A stretch of DNA of 45,004 nucleotides, taken from positions 1-45,004 of the forward strand of contig JAGXIK010000178.1 in the NCBI GenBank assembly GCA_024635715.1, given 5' to 3'. Source of the DNA: Gillisia sp. (GTDB taxonomy: Bacteria > Bacteroidota > Bacteroidia > Flavobacteriales > Flavobacteriaceae). The position numbers and the translations under genes are program-made. The notes beneath the pieces are model-generated. The model saw nothing but the letters and a program-made list of their open reading frames with translations. It made no database searches and was not told the DNA's origin. This document shows, one piece after another, positions 34,554-43,268 of this stretch (positions within the stretch are counted from its first letter, which is position 1; every line of letters starts with the position of its first letter).

Positions 34554-35030
34554 ATGTCTAAAAATCCATTTCTATCAGATCCAATTAAGGGATTAATTAT
34601 ATATACCGGATATGAGTTTAAAAGAATTAAAACCGGAGCAAAAAGGTCCAGTTTTGATGATGTGTATATAATTGATAAGGATCAGAAAACATCCATATAT
34701 CAACTTAAATCCTTAGAACAGAGCCTATATAAATTAAGCCCGACTGCCAATAAAATATACCATTATATAACCCATCATTTGGGGAAGGACAAAGATAAAA
34801 TTAGCCTTCCTTCGAAAAAGATCTGTGAAATTGCGGATATTAATGCTCACGGGACATTTTATAATGGTGTGAGGGCGTTAATAAAAATTGGTTTAATAGC
34901 TAGATCTCAGGGTAGAGCCAATATGTACTGGATTAATCCTCATTTTATATTTAATGGTTCCCGGATAGATTTCATTAAAAACCAATATGGTGAAGAAGCT
35001 CTTAAGATTGTAAGTACAATCAAAAATTAG
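34554..35030 (+). CDS. RepL-like winged-helix protein
   Basis: The 158-aa protein has a winged helix-turn-helix from about residue 62 to 135: LSPTANKIYHYITHHLG, then a helix pair with ICEIADINAHGTFYNGVRALIKIGLIAR, then YWINPHFIFNGSRIDF. The YWINP-FNG ending is characteristic of RepL/replication-initiation-like proteins of small plasmids. In an integrative element it could start replication of the excised circle or act as a repressor. It stands alone between the DUF3871 gene and the type III operon, and element 1 has no copy. The RepL assignment is by pattern only. Confidence 0.65.
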   Translation: MSKNPFLSDPIKGLIIYTGYEFKRIKTGAKRSSFDDVYIIDKDQKTSIYQLKSLEQSLYKLSPTANKIYHYITHHLGKDKDKISLPSKKICEIADINAHGTFYNGVRALIKIGLIARSQGRANMYWINPHFIFNGSRIDFIKNQYGEEALKIVSTIKN

Positions 35031-35118
35031 TATAAAACTAAGACATAATAAATTACATTTATAGTTTGAAATTACCCAGATTATGGCAATTAGGATAGCA
35101 GCTTTTGATGTTTATCAA

Positions 35119-35493
35119 TTAGTCCGGGTGTATAACCCATTCTCTGTGTTTGGATTTATCTACTCTAAAATTATCAATAATTGCCCTTACCAACATTATA
35201 CCGACACCCAGGTCCGTAAGATGTTGAAATATGTGGTCCCTTACTTTAATCTTCCAACCATCATGATGCCCCAGATATCTACAGGTTCTGTAGTATATAT
35301 TATTATCCCAATCGTTAAGAATTGAGGCTATGCTTAGTTCTATTTGACCTACACTTCCCACCCTTTGACCCGAAAAATGATAGTCAAAGGTTAATCCCTT
35401 CATAGAATCATGAATATCCTCGTGAGGGTGATGATCAACCCGGCCAATTTCTCTTAACTGCGTCTTCAAGCTATTGGAATCTTTCAAACACAA
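35119..35493 (-). CDS. Doubtful 124-aa ORF, possibly a decayed gene
   Basis: This minus-strand frame has somewhat higher GC than its surroundings and reads MCLKDSNSLKTQLREIG at the start and VDKSKHREWVIHPD at the end, with many histidines. I recognise no family, signal peptide or motif. A plus-strand frame of 80 codons (35083-35325) overlaps it. The stretch could be a fragment of an older gene in either direction or non-coding. It is listed because it is the only long frame in the nearly 800 bases before the type III operon. Confidence 0.2.
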   Translation of the reverse strand: MCLKDSNSLKTQLREIGRVDHHPHEDIHDSMKGLTFDYHFSGQRVGSVGQIELSIASILNDWDNNIYYRTCRYLGHHDGWKIKVRDHIFQHLTDLGVGIMLVRAIIDNFRVDKSKHREWVIHPD

Positions 35494-35826
35494 TGAATTT
35501 GGAAACTTTCCTGTTTAATTATTAACAGACCGAACTTTTATGGAAAATCATAGCCATCTTCAACTGTTGAGTGAGAATCACCGATATCAAATTTTACAAT
35601 AACCACATTAATTTGGAAAAAGAGAATTCAAAACGATCTACTTTAGTTGCATTCCCTATATTTATACTCTTAAATTTTTTAACAAAAAACATTATTTAAG
35701 TATAACTGAAAGAATTAAAGCATCTACAGTCGTACATAAATTACGTAGGAACAAGTTTGTAATTTTTATGGGGCTTCGAAAGAGGTAGCAAATAAATATT
35801 AATTAATAAACCAGGTAAAATATAAT
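35494..35826. other. Region upstream of the type III operon
   Basis: This AT-rich stretch of 333 bases has no supported gene. The operon promoter should lie in its last 120 bases, where TTTG occurs at 35756-35759, but I cannot find a TAnnTTTG box at the right distance. Confidence 0.45.
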
Positions 35827-37587
35827 ATGCCAACACTCAATTGGATAGGTAAGGATAAAGTTGTAAATCACCATCAAAATGTACCTTACAGAATTTTAGA
35901 ACATAAATATGGTTATACCCAAAGTGGCGAACAACTAATGCCAACAAATAATGGCAATAAAATAATTCACGGTGATAATCTTGAAGCTTTAAAAAGCCTA
36001 TTACCCGAGTACGAAGGAAAAATAGATGTTATATATATAGATCCTCCTTATAATACAGGTAAAGAAAAATGGATTTATAATGACAACGTAAACCATCCAT
36101 CCATCCAAAAATGGTTAGGAGAGGTTGTAGGTACTGATGGTGAAGATTTAACTCGTCATGATAAATGGTTATGTATGATGTATCCACGAGTTAAATTGCT
36201 TCATAAATTACTAAAACATGATGGAATTTTTTACTGTTCTATTGATGACTATGAGCAGGGAAATTTGAAACCAATGCTTGACGCTATATTTGGCCCTAAT
36301 AATTTTTTGAACAACATTATTTGGCAAAGAGCTTATGCCCCAATAAATACTAAGAAACGTTTTTCTGCTAATCACGATTTTGTGATTGCATTCGCCAAAG
36401 ATAAAAAAAAGGTGGTGTTAAAATTGCCGAGATCTGAAGGAGCAGATAGTAAATATCAAAACATTGATAATGATCCACGGGGTCTATGGAGAACGGATAA
36501 CTTTACGGTGGGGCCAAGAGTAGAAGATAATGTTTATGAGATAATTACTCCCTCAGGGAGAAAATGTTTACCACCATCTGGAAGGAGTTGGTTGCTTTCT
36601 GAAAAACGATTTGAAGAAGCAATTGAAGACAATCGTATTTGGTTTGGTCAAAATGGTAGTAATATACCTGCTACCAAAAGATTTATGTCTGAAGTTAAGG
36701 ATGGTATCACTCCGATGACTGTTTGGCCTTATTCAGAAGTTGGCCATACTCAGGATGCAAAAAGAGAGATTAAACAGCTGTTTCCAAAATCCAAACTACC
36801 TTTCGAAACCCCCAAGCCAACCTCATTGATGGAAAAGATTCTTAGCTTACGTAATGATCCTAATGCTATTGTTTTGGATTCATTTGCAGGTACTGCATCT
36901 ACTGCTCACGCGGTTCTTAATCTTAATAAAAAGGATGGAGGGAATCGTAAATTTATAATGGTTGAACTTGAGGATTATGCGGACACCATCACTGCAACAA
37001 GAATTAAAAAAGTAATTAATGGTTATGATTTTAAGGGGAAACAAAAGGAAACATTGAATGAGTATTCCGTTAATATTACTAATCTTAAAAGATCTGATAA
37101 AATTATAAAGCAATATGAAGCCTATAAAGCTGACCCCCAATATTCAAAAGTCAAAATTGAAGAAAGCAATGGTAATATTGTTATTGTTGGGGAAAAGGTA
37201 ATTAAAGGAAAGACTGAAGGTATTGGGGGCTCTTTTGATTACTACGTTTTAGGAAAAGCGATGTTTAATGCCGACGATAATTTAAATGAAGAAGTTGGTG
37301 AAGATGAAATAAGGGAATACCTATACTATAGTGAAACCAAGGAAGCCTTGAAAAGGAAAAGGAATAACGAAACCAAGTATCTTCTGGATAATTTCCAAGG
37401 CACCGGTTATTATCTTTATTATGAAAAAGAAATCCCCACAACTTTAGACTTAAATACACTTAACATAGTTGTAGAAAAACAAGAGCAATATGTGATTTAC
37501 GCAGACATATGTTTGCTTGATCCAGAATATATGCTGGATAAAAATATAATATTCCGAAAAATACCAAGAGATATAAAAAGATTCTAA
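35827..37587 (+). CDS. mod: Type III restriction modification methylase (Mod)
   Basis: The 586-aa protein is a beta-class adenine methylase: catalytic motif DPPY at 72-75 (YIDPPYNTG) precedes the SAM-binding motif DSFAGT at 351-356. The region between them (about 110-330) holds the target-recognition part. A C-terminal domain of about 180 residues follows, as expected for interaction with Res. It modifies one DNA strand of an asymmetric site. The stop codon is two bases before the res start, so both are co-translated. All motifs look intact. Confidence 0.92.
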   Translation: MPTLNWIGKDKVVNHHQNVPYRILEHKYGYTQSGEQLMPTNNGNKIIHGDNLEALKSLLPEYEGKIDVIYIDPPYNTGKEKWIYNDNVNHPSIQKWLGEVVGTDGEDLTRHDKWLCMMYPRVKLLHKLLKHDGIFYCSIDDYEQGNLKPMLDAIFGPNNFLNNIIWQRAYAPINTKKRFSANHDFVIAFAKDKKKVVLKLPRSEGADSKYQNIDNDPRGLWRTDNFTVGPRVEDNVYEIITPSGRKCLPPSGRSWLLSEKRFEEAIEDNRIWFGQNGSNIPATKRFMSEVKDGITPMTVWPYSEVGHTQDAKREIKQLFPKSKLPFETPKPTSLMEKILSLRNDPNAIVLDSFAGTASTAHAVLNLNKKDGGNRKFIMVELEDYADTITATRIKKVINGYDFKGKQKETLNEYSVNITNLKRSDKIIKQYEAYKADPQYSKVKIEESNGNIVIVGEKVIKGKTEGIGGSFDYYVLGKAMFNADDNLNEEVGEDEIREYLYYSETKEALKRKRNNETKYLLDNFQGTGYYLYYEKEIPTTLDLNTLNIVVEKQEQYVIYADICLLDPEYMLDKNIIFRKIPRDIKRF

Positions 37588-37589
37588 AA

Positions 37590-40232
37590 ATGGAATTAAA
37601 AAAATACCAGCAAGAAGTAATTAATGACTTAATTCTATATTTAGAAGAAGTTGAAAAAACCAATAATATAAACCAGGCCTTTTCAAACCTATGGGAGAAG
37701 AAGGGATTTCCAATAAATGATATTGAGAATGATTATTTGCAACCATACGACAATTCCATTGTTGGAGTCCCCAGGGTAACAGTTAAAGTACCTACCGCCG
37801 GCGGAAAAACTTTTATAGCCTGCAACGCTTTAAAACCTATTTTTGAATTTTTCCCTTCAGAAAAACCAAAGGTTGTTGTTTGGTTTGTTCCATCAGATAC
37901 TATTTTGAAACAAACTTTCAATTCTCTTAATGACCCCTCTCACCCTTACCGTCAACGAATTGATTCTCATTTCAGAAATTCTGTGAAAGTTTATGATAAG
38001 GAAGCGTTACTATTTGGTCAAGGATTTAATCCAACTGAAGTTAAAGAACAATTAAGCATTCTCGTTTTAAGTGTCCAATCATTCGTAGAAACTGTCCGCA
38101 ATAATAAACCACGAGCCTATAGAGAAAATGAAAATCTCGCAGAATTCGTTACTCATTTTCATGATCTTAAAGCAAATCTTACAGATGTTGATAATACTGC
38201 GTTAATTCAAGTTATAGCCTATCTTAACCCCGTTATAGTTATTGATGAGAGCCACAATTTTGAAGCTGATTTAAGAATTGACATGCTGAATAATATAAAC
38301 CCAAGCTTCATCTTTGATCTTACCGCCACACCCAGAAATAAGAGTAATATAATTAGTTTTGTTGACGCCCATAAGCTTAAGAAAAGCAATATGGTTAAGC
38401 TTCCGGTGATTGTTTATAACCATCAAGACACCAACGAAGTTATAAATAGCGCAATCCAAATGCAGAAGACTTTAGAAAACAAAGCTAAAGAGCAAGAACT
38501 TCTTGGCGGAAAGTATATTAGACCCATTGTTCTATTCCAAGCTCAACCGAAATCTGCTGATGATAATATTACCTTCGAGAAAATTAAAGAGAATCTAATC
38601 GAGATAGGGATTCCAGAAACCCAAATAAGGATCAAAACTGCCAATAAAAATGAACTTAAAAATGAAGACCTACTTAGTAAAAGTTGTGAAGTACGTTTTA
38701 TTATAACCGTTAACGCATTAAAAGAAGGGTGGGATTGTCCTTTTGCCTATATCCTTGCCTCCTTAGCAAATAAATCGTCAGCCGTAGATGTAGAACAAAT
38801 TTTAGGTAGAGTACTCCGATTACCACATGTAACTAAGCACCAAGATGAGTTGCTTAATTATTCTTATGTTTTTACTTCTTCTAGTGATTTCTTGGACACT
38901 TTGGGAAAAATAGTAAAGGGATTAAATAACTCGGGTTTCAGCGCAAAAAATTTTAGAGCCCCCCAACTGGAAAAGAAAGAGCAATCTGAAGAAGTAAAGA
39001 AGAAATCTTTATTAGGTGGTTTATTTGGTGGGGGCTCTGAAGGTAATTCTACTTTAGAGGATGGAGATAAGGACGATATTGAAATTGATACTGAGGAAGT
39101 AAAAAAACTTACCACCTCTCCAGATCAGAAAAAACACATAGATGAGTTACTTAAAACCAGTAAAGAGGCAGGACAAGCTTATGATAAGCAGCTCGAAAAA
39201 CTGGAAAATGATGACAGTTTAATACCAGCAGAATTGAGAGATCAAGTTAACACCTACCCTATTAAAGAGGGTTTCAAAACAGAAGCAGTTAAAACAAGGC
39301 TCCCTTCTTTTCATATAAGGACCACACCATCTCTTTTGGAGGAAGAAAGGATTGTTCCTCTAACTAAAGGTCTTTTGCTTAAGGGATTTGAATTGGATAA
39401 GCAAGATATTATCATAGATCTTACACGTACATCCTCCAAAATGGCAGCGGTGGATTTGGAGGAAGGCAGAAAGGATGAGTTTACACCTAAATATAAATAT
39501 GTAAATGCTCAAGTGAAGGAGCAGTTCTCAGAATATATTGCAACTCTTTCTCCTGAAGGGAAGGTGAATCAAATAGCAGGGAAATTGGCAGCTAAAATTC
39601 GTAAAATAGATGAGATTTCCGAACAACAAATATTAAAGTATATTAAGAAAATTCTCTCTAACCTCAACTCCGAAAAGCTTGCTGAAATTGCTGCTAATGA
39701 AGGGTTTTACACTTCTGTTATTAAGAAAAAAATTAATAGGCTTTCTAGTAACTATGCAGAGGACCAGTTCAGTAAAATGCTGGATAAAGGAACAATTATT
39801 TGTAGAGAATCATTCTCGTTCCCAGATAAAATCCAACCGAAGAATACCCACTCGGGGATTACTAAAAATCTTTATGTAGAAGAGGGGGAAATGAATGGTT
39901 TTGAAATGAGGGTCATAAATGAAATCGCTAATTTAAATAATGTCCTTTTCTGGCATCGAAATTTAGAAAGAGGTAAGGGCTTTTTGCTCAATGGATTTAT
40001 AAATCATTATCCTGATTTTATCGTTAAACTTAAAAATGGAATTACCGTTTTAATTGAGACAAAAGGTGAAGATCGTGATGGTTCCGATAGCCAAAGCAAG
40101 TTAAAATTGGGTAAAATTTGGGAAGCAAAGGCAGGTCAGAGCTACCGTTATTTCATGGTATATGAGACAGAAAAATTGGAAGAGGCAAGAACAGTTGCAG
40201 AGTTATTAGATATCTTAGAGAATATAAAATAG
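37590..40232 (+). CDS. res: Type III restriction endonuclease subunit (Res)
   Basis: The 880-aa protein is a superfamily 2 helicase-nuclease. Walker A is TAGGKT at 69-74, motif II DESH at 219-222, motif III TATPRN near 247, and motif VI EQILGRVLRLP near 405. A charged linker with glycine-rich LLGGLFGGGSEG (about 470-490) follows. The C-terminal nuclease has D809 (HYPDFIV), E823 and K825 (IETKGED), the usual PD-(D/E)XK pattern of type III Res. It cuts DNA with unmodified sites in complex with Mod. The Abi_2 gene follows after two bases. Confidence 0.92.
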   Translation: MELKKYQQEVINDLILYLEEVEKTNNINQAFSNLWEKKGFPINDIENDYLQPYDNSIVGVPRVTVKVPTAGGKTFIACNALKPIFEFFPSEKPKVVVWFVPSDTILKQTFNSLNDPSHPYRQRIDSHFRNSVKVYDKEALLFGQGFNPTEVKEQLSILVLSVQSFVETVRNNKPRAYRENENLAEFVTHFHDLKANLTDVDNTALIQVIAYLNPVIVIDESHNFEADLRIDMLNNINPSFIFDLTATPRNKSNIISFVDAHKLKKSNMVKLPVIVYNHQDTNEVINSAIQMQKTLENKAKEQELLGGKYIRPIVLFQAQPKSADDNITFEKIKENLIEIGIPETQIRIKTANKNELKNEDLLSKSCEVRFIITVNALKEGWDCPFAYILASLANKSSAVDVEQILGRVLRLPHVTKHQDELLNYSYVFTSSSDFLDTLGKIVKGLNNSGFSAKNFRAPQLEKKEQSEEVKKKSLLGGLFGGGSEGNSTLEDGDKDDIEIDTEEVKKLTTSPDQKKHIDELLKTSKEAGQAYDKQLEKLENDDSLIPAELRDQVNTYPIKEGFKTEAVKTRLPSFHIRTTPSLLEEERIVPLTKGLLLKGFELDKQDIIIDLTRTSSKMAAVDLEEGRKDEFTPKYKYVNAQVKEQFSEYIATLSPEGKVNQIAGKLAAKIRKIDEISEQQILKYIKKILSNLNSEKLAEIAANEGFYTSVIKKKINRLSSNYAEDQFSKMLDKGTIICRESFSFPDKIQPKNTHSGITKNLYVEEGEMNGFEMRVINEIANLNNVLFWHRNLERGKGFLLNGFINHYPDFIVKLKNGITVLIETKGEDRDGSDSQSKLKLGKIWEAKAGQSYRYFMVYETEKLEEARTVAELLDILENIK

Positions 40233-40234
40233 TA

Positions 40235-41110
40235 ATGACAAAGAAGGCGACAAGTGTTGACGAGCAGATTGCTAAATTACGCGATAGGGGGATGGATTTA
40301 GACTTGGAAGAGAATAAGATCAAAGAAATTTTATTAGATATTGGCTATTATCGCTTAGGATTTTATTGGCATCCATTTGAAAAGGATTCGGACCACAATT
40401 TTTTTGAAGGCACCAAGATATCCGATGTGATTGAATTATACTATTTAGATGTAGATCTCAGATATCTTTTGATTAAATATATTAATAGATTAGAATTGAA
40501 TTTCAGGACAAATCTGATTTATTGGACTTCGAGATATTATAATGATAATCCCATCTGGTACAGCGATTCTACAGTCATGGATGCTGAATATTTAAAGGAT
40601 ATTAAAAGTCATTACAATAAGAACTTCATTAGAAAAAACATTCAAATTAACCGGCATCATATAAAATATCCTGATGACAAGTTTGCTCCTTGCTGGAAAA
40701 CTTTTGAATACTATACCTTCGGATCAATAGTAAAAGTTTATGAAAACATCCTTGATCAGGGTGTTAGAAAGGAGATATGTCTGCAGTATAACTTAAAGAA
40801 ACCTCACATCCTTCAAAATTTACTGGACACACTCGTGTTTGTCAGAAATGGATGTGCTCATAGTGGCGTTATATTTGATTTACATATAGATGAAGGAGTA
40901 AAGGAGCCTCCAGGGGTTAAGTTTAACAAGGATTACGGCCACAATTTAGACGCAGCTATCAAAGCACTATTGTATTTATTAACCAATATCTCAACAAATC
41001 GCAAATTAGATTTAGAAACTAAATTGGCCAAACTTTTTAATAAATATGAAGACAATAAAGTAGTCAAAGAAGTAATCGAAAAAAAATTAGGTTATTCTTA
41101 TGATGCTTGA
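40235..41110 (+). CDS. Abi_2 (AbiD/AbiF-family) HEPN protein
   Basis: The 291-aa protein matches the Abi_2 family: DEQIAKLRDRGMDLD at the start, IGYYRLGFYWHPFE at 36-49, LDVDLRYLLIKYINRLELNFRTNLIYW in the middle, and R204-NGCAH209 near the end, an RxxxxH HEPN motif in the usual LVFVRNxCAH context. R40 and H46 in the N-terminal motif are also conserved family positions. Abi_2 proteins cause abortive infection and are thought to be RNases; AbiF-like members are reported to work with a neighbouring ncRNA antitoxin and to be related to Cas13 ancestors. The gene lies two bases after res, so it is the third gene of the operon. A predicted ncRNA follows at once. Confidence 0.88.
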   Translation: MTKKATSVDEQIAKLRDRGMDLDLEENKIKEILLDIGYYRLGFYWHPFEKDSDHNFFEGTKISDVIELYYLDVDLRYLLIKYINRLELNFRTNLIYWTSRYYNDNPIWYSDSTVMDAEYLKDIKSHYNKNFIRKNIQINRHHIKYPDDKFAPCWKTFEYYTFGSIVKVYENILDQGVRKEICLQYNLKKPHILQNLLDTLVFVRNGCAHSGVIFDLHIDEGVKEPPGVKFNKDYGHNLDAAIKALLYLLTNISTNRKLDLETKLAKLFNKYEDNKVVKEVIEKKLGYSYDA

Positions 41111-41124
41111 TTCATACTTATTTG

Positions 41125-41132
41125 TATATTTG
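41125..41132 (+). promoter_or_regulatory. -7 box of the Abi-associated ncRNA
   Basis: TATATTTG is a perfect Bacteroidota -7 element 15 bases after the abi stop codon. A TTG at 41107-41109 could be the -33 element, although the spacing of 15 is short of the usual 19-21. Confidence 0.5.
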
Positions 41133-41138
41133 CTTTAT

Positions 41139-41218
41139 CAAAGTGTCCTGTTATCCAATGGCGATAGTGGTGCACTATAAAAAAATAAACAACCCTGGAT
41201 ACTGTCCAGGGTTTTTTT
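41139..41218 (+). ncRNA. Candidate antitoxin ncRNA of the Abi_2 protein (abiF-RNA-like)
   Basis: The predicted transcript of about 80 bases starts 7 bases after a -7 box and ends in a strong terminator. It contains the hairpin ATAGTG-GTG-CACTAT at 41164-41178, preceded by a GTTATCCAATGGCG segment, then an A-rich spacer, then CCCTGGA-TACTG-TCCAGGG with seven T residues. No ORF fits in it. An abiF RNA motif next to Abi_2 genes is known from comparative genomics, and AbiF-type toxins are reported to be held by an ncRNA. Assignment to that motif is from memory of position and compact form, not from a model search. It could instead be the 3' UTR of the operon. Confidence 0.55.
41191..41218 (+). 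terminator. Rho-independent terminator of the type III/Abi region
   Basis: CCCTGGA and TCCAGGG form a perfect 7-base stem, extended by two A-T pairs, around a 5-base loop and followed by a T run. It would end both the operon message and the candidate ncRNA. Confidence 0.9.
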
Positions 41219-41394
41219 ATGCCCTCTTTTTTAGACCTTAAACAAGAAAATCTACCCATTGATAATATGTACATTACTTTGTCTGTTTTGTCTTTTTTTA
41301 CTAAGTCAATAAATAATCAATTTCATTTATAAGGTAAAATGGATATTATAAAGTTTTCTTATTTACTTTTTTTAAAAAAAATATGGTTATTTCT

Positions 41395-41583
41395 ACACAC
41401 ATAAACCTCCCTCATGTCAAGCCCCTAACCAATGTTGAGCAGGGGAACACCCCCCGCCCTTTCCTTTTACACATTTGAAATTTCGCCAGTGTTTATAGTC
41501 AAGGTGATAGTTGTGCTATATGTTAACTTGTGTAAAACGATGTTTTTTAAGGAAAGATTATTTCAACTCAAAAACAATTATTA
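41395..41583 (+). promoter_or_regulatory. GC-rich repeated leader, copy C
   Basis: This is the most diverged copy: CAAGCCCCTAACC, then the hairpin GGGGAACACCCC with CCGCCCTTT, then AAGGTGATAGTTGTG, and TTTCAACTCAAAAACAATT before the ATG. The G/C runs and the spacing to the gene are kept while the bases around them change, including different loop bases, which points to a selected structure. The bases from 41226 to 41394 hold nothing else I can support. Confidence 0.55.
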
Positions 41584-41978
41584 TGGTAAGAATCATTAAC
41601 TACAAGGAAAGAGTAAGGGAGGATGGTGAATCCTTTTTCGTACTTGAACTTCAGGGCGGGATCCAAATGGTAAAATCCCAACAAACTGACAAATTTTATG
41701 TTACAGCTAAGAAAGCAACCATCCCATCAACTTTTGATGAGACAACTTGCAAAGCTTTAATTGGTACAGAATTACCCGGGAATGTGGAAAAGGTGGAGTG
41801 TGAACCTTATGACTATACAATTAAGGATACCGGAGAAATCATTCAGCTTGATTACAGGTATGAGTACTCTGAAGAAGCCAAACCCCAAGTAAAACAACAT
41901 GTGGATAAATCGAGAGCCACAGTTGAAGATATAATGAAAATGAGCCAACGCAACTTCTCTGCGAATGGAGTACAATAA
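41584..41978 (+). CDS. Conserved 131-aa backbone protein, element 2 copy
   Basis: I start the gene at the ATG at 41584 by homology with 26479; an ATG at 41511 would run through the leader repeat. The protein is identical to the element 1 copy over the first 70 residues and differs at a few places between 70 and 105, for example ELPGNVEKVECEPYDYTI. It has no recognised domain. Order and spacing to the RadC-like gene are the same as in element 1. Confidence 0.75.
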
Positions 41979-42035
41979 TTGGGAAGGATTGGCGGGGAAA
42001 TTCCTGCTGATCCTTTCTTTTCAAAAACCAGAGAG

Positions 42036-42479
42036 ATGAGAGAGCTTACAATTAGTGAAATAAGGGTTTCATATTCCACTGAAAACAGACAGAAACCACA
42101 TATAAGTAGCAGCGAATCTGCTTATAAAATCCTATTATCCTGTTGGGATAAATCAATTATAGAGCTTCAGGAAGAATTCAAAGTATTGTTATTAAACAGG
42201 GCAAATAAAGTACTGGGTATATATCCTGTTTCAAAAGGAGGTGTATCAGGAACATTGGTAGACCCAAAATTGATTTTTAGTGTTGCATTAAAATGTAATG
42301 CATCATCAATTATTCTGGCACATAACCATCCCAGTGGCAACTTATTTCCAAGTGAGAATGACAAGGATCTAACTCAAAAGCTTAAAAGTGCAGGTAATTT
42401 TTTAGACATAAAAGTACTGGATCATTTAATCGTTACTTCTGAAGGTTATTTCAGTTTTGCCGATGAAGGAATATTATAG
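42036..42479 (+). CDS. RadC/JAB-domain protein, element 2 copy
   Basis: The 147-aa protein (ATG at 42036; TTG at 41979 possible) keeps H96, H98, S106 and D109 of the JAB metal site. It differs from the element 1 copy by only a few residues, and the DNA is almost the same until near the 3' end, where changes become frequent. This pattern suggests recent sequence exchange between the right modules. The substrate of RadC-type proteins is unknown. Confidence 0.85.
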   Translation: MRELTISEIRVSYSTENRQKPHISSSESAYKILLSCWDKSIIELQEEFKVLLLNRANKVLGIYPVSKGGVSGTLVDPKLIFSVALKCNASSIILAHNHPSGNLFPSENDKDLTQKLKSAGNFLDIKVLDHLIVTSEGYFSFADEGIL

Positions 42480-42691
42480 TGTATACGCGTAGGAGTCTGT
42501 ATGAGTAAAGTTTAGGCATAAATCCGGAAAGAAGTAAATTCACACATTATTATAATAGCGTTTCTTTATTATTGTGAAGTCAAGCTAATACCAGGGGAGG
42601 GAGAGGAATGTGGAATTAAAATTTCTGGAAGGGTTTATTCCTTTTTTATTAATATACTTTAGAAGTACAATATTTAATTACCAATATAATT

Positions 42692-43255
42692 GTGGGTAAA
42701 TCAAAAGCAGTCTTTAACATCGCTTCAATCCAAGATCTAATAGGTTTAGGTGAAAATGACATTTTTAGGATGGATAGAATTCAATGGTGGCTTTTGAAAT
42801 ACAGGGATTATATTTTGGAGCTAAAAGCAATTGAAGAAAATAAACATTTATTTAAACAAAATGATGGTGGTTATGCTCGACTCCCATCTTGCTCAATAAA
42901 TAAAGCAAATATAATTCAGATATCAGTATTTGATTCACTGGAGATCATTGCCGATTTGCATAAAAATGAAGTTTATTTTAAAGGGGAATTAATTGATTTT
43001 AAAGACATAGGGAATAAAGCTCAGTTAATCAATTGGATAAGTAGAAATGAGAAGATTGGTGGTGATGATTATGTATGTTTTCTTTTAGATTACCTTGATT
43101 ATGCTGAAAATGCTGAACATTTAAGTGTATTCTGTTTATATGCTAAGACCCTTAATATTTACATTAATAAGTTCGATTTTCAATACACCTTACAGTTTCT
43201 GGAAATATTTAATAAGTATTATTGGGAAGATGATATTTTGGGAAAATTTCAGTGA
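42692..43255 (+). CDS. Conserved right-module protein (187 aa), element 2 copy
   Basis: A GTG at 42692 is the best start; ATG at 42770 would cut off residues that align with element 1. Conserved blocks are WWLLKYRD, EIIADLHKNEVYFKGEL, and IGGDDYVCFLLDYLDYAENAEHL followed by FLEIFNKYYWEDDIL. The family is unknown to me. High divergence from the 175-aa copy, next to nearly identical XRE and RadC genes, suggests diversifying selection or replacement, as would be expected of a gene recognising a variable partner. Confidence 0.7.
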   Translation: MGKSKAVFNIASIQDLIGLGENDIFRMDRIQWWLLKYRDYILELKAIEENKHLFKQNDGGYARLPSCSINKANIIQISVFDSLEIIADLHKNEVYFKGELIDFKDIGNKAQLINWISRNEKIGGDDYVCFLLDYLDYAENAEHLSVFCLYAKTLNIYINKFDFQYTLQFLEIFNKYYWEDDILGKFQ

Positions 43256-43268
43256 TTTTCCAGTTGCA

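Noticed and set aside
41511-41583. 24-codon extension of the 131-aa gene of element 2
   Set aside because: The extension runs through the leader and has no counterpart in element 1, where homology starts at the ATG equal to 41584.
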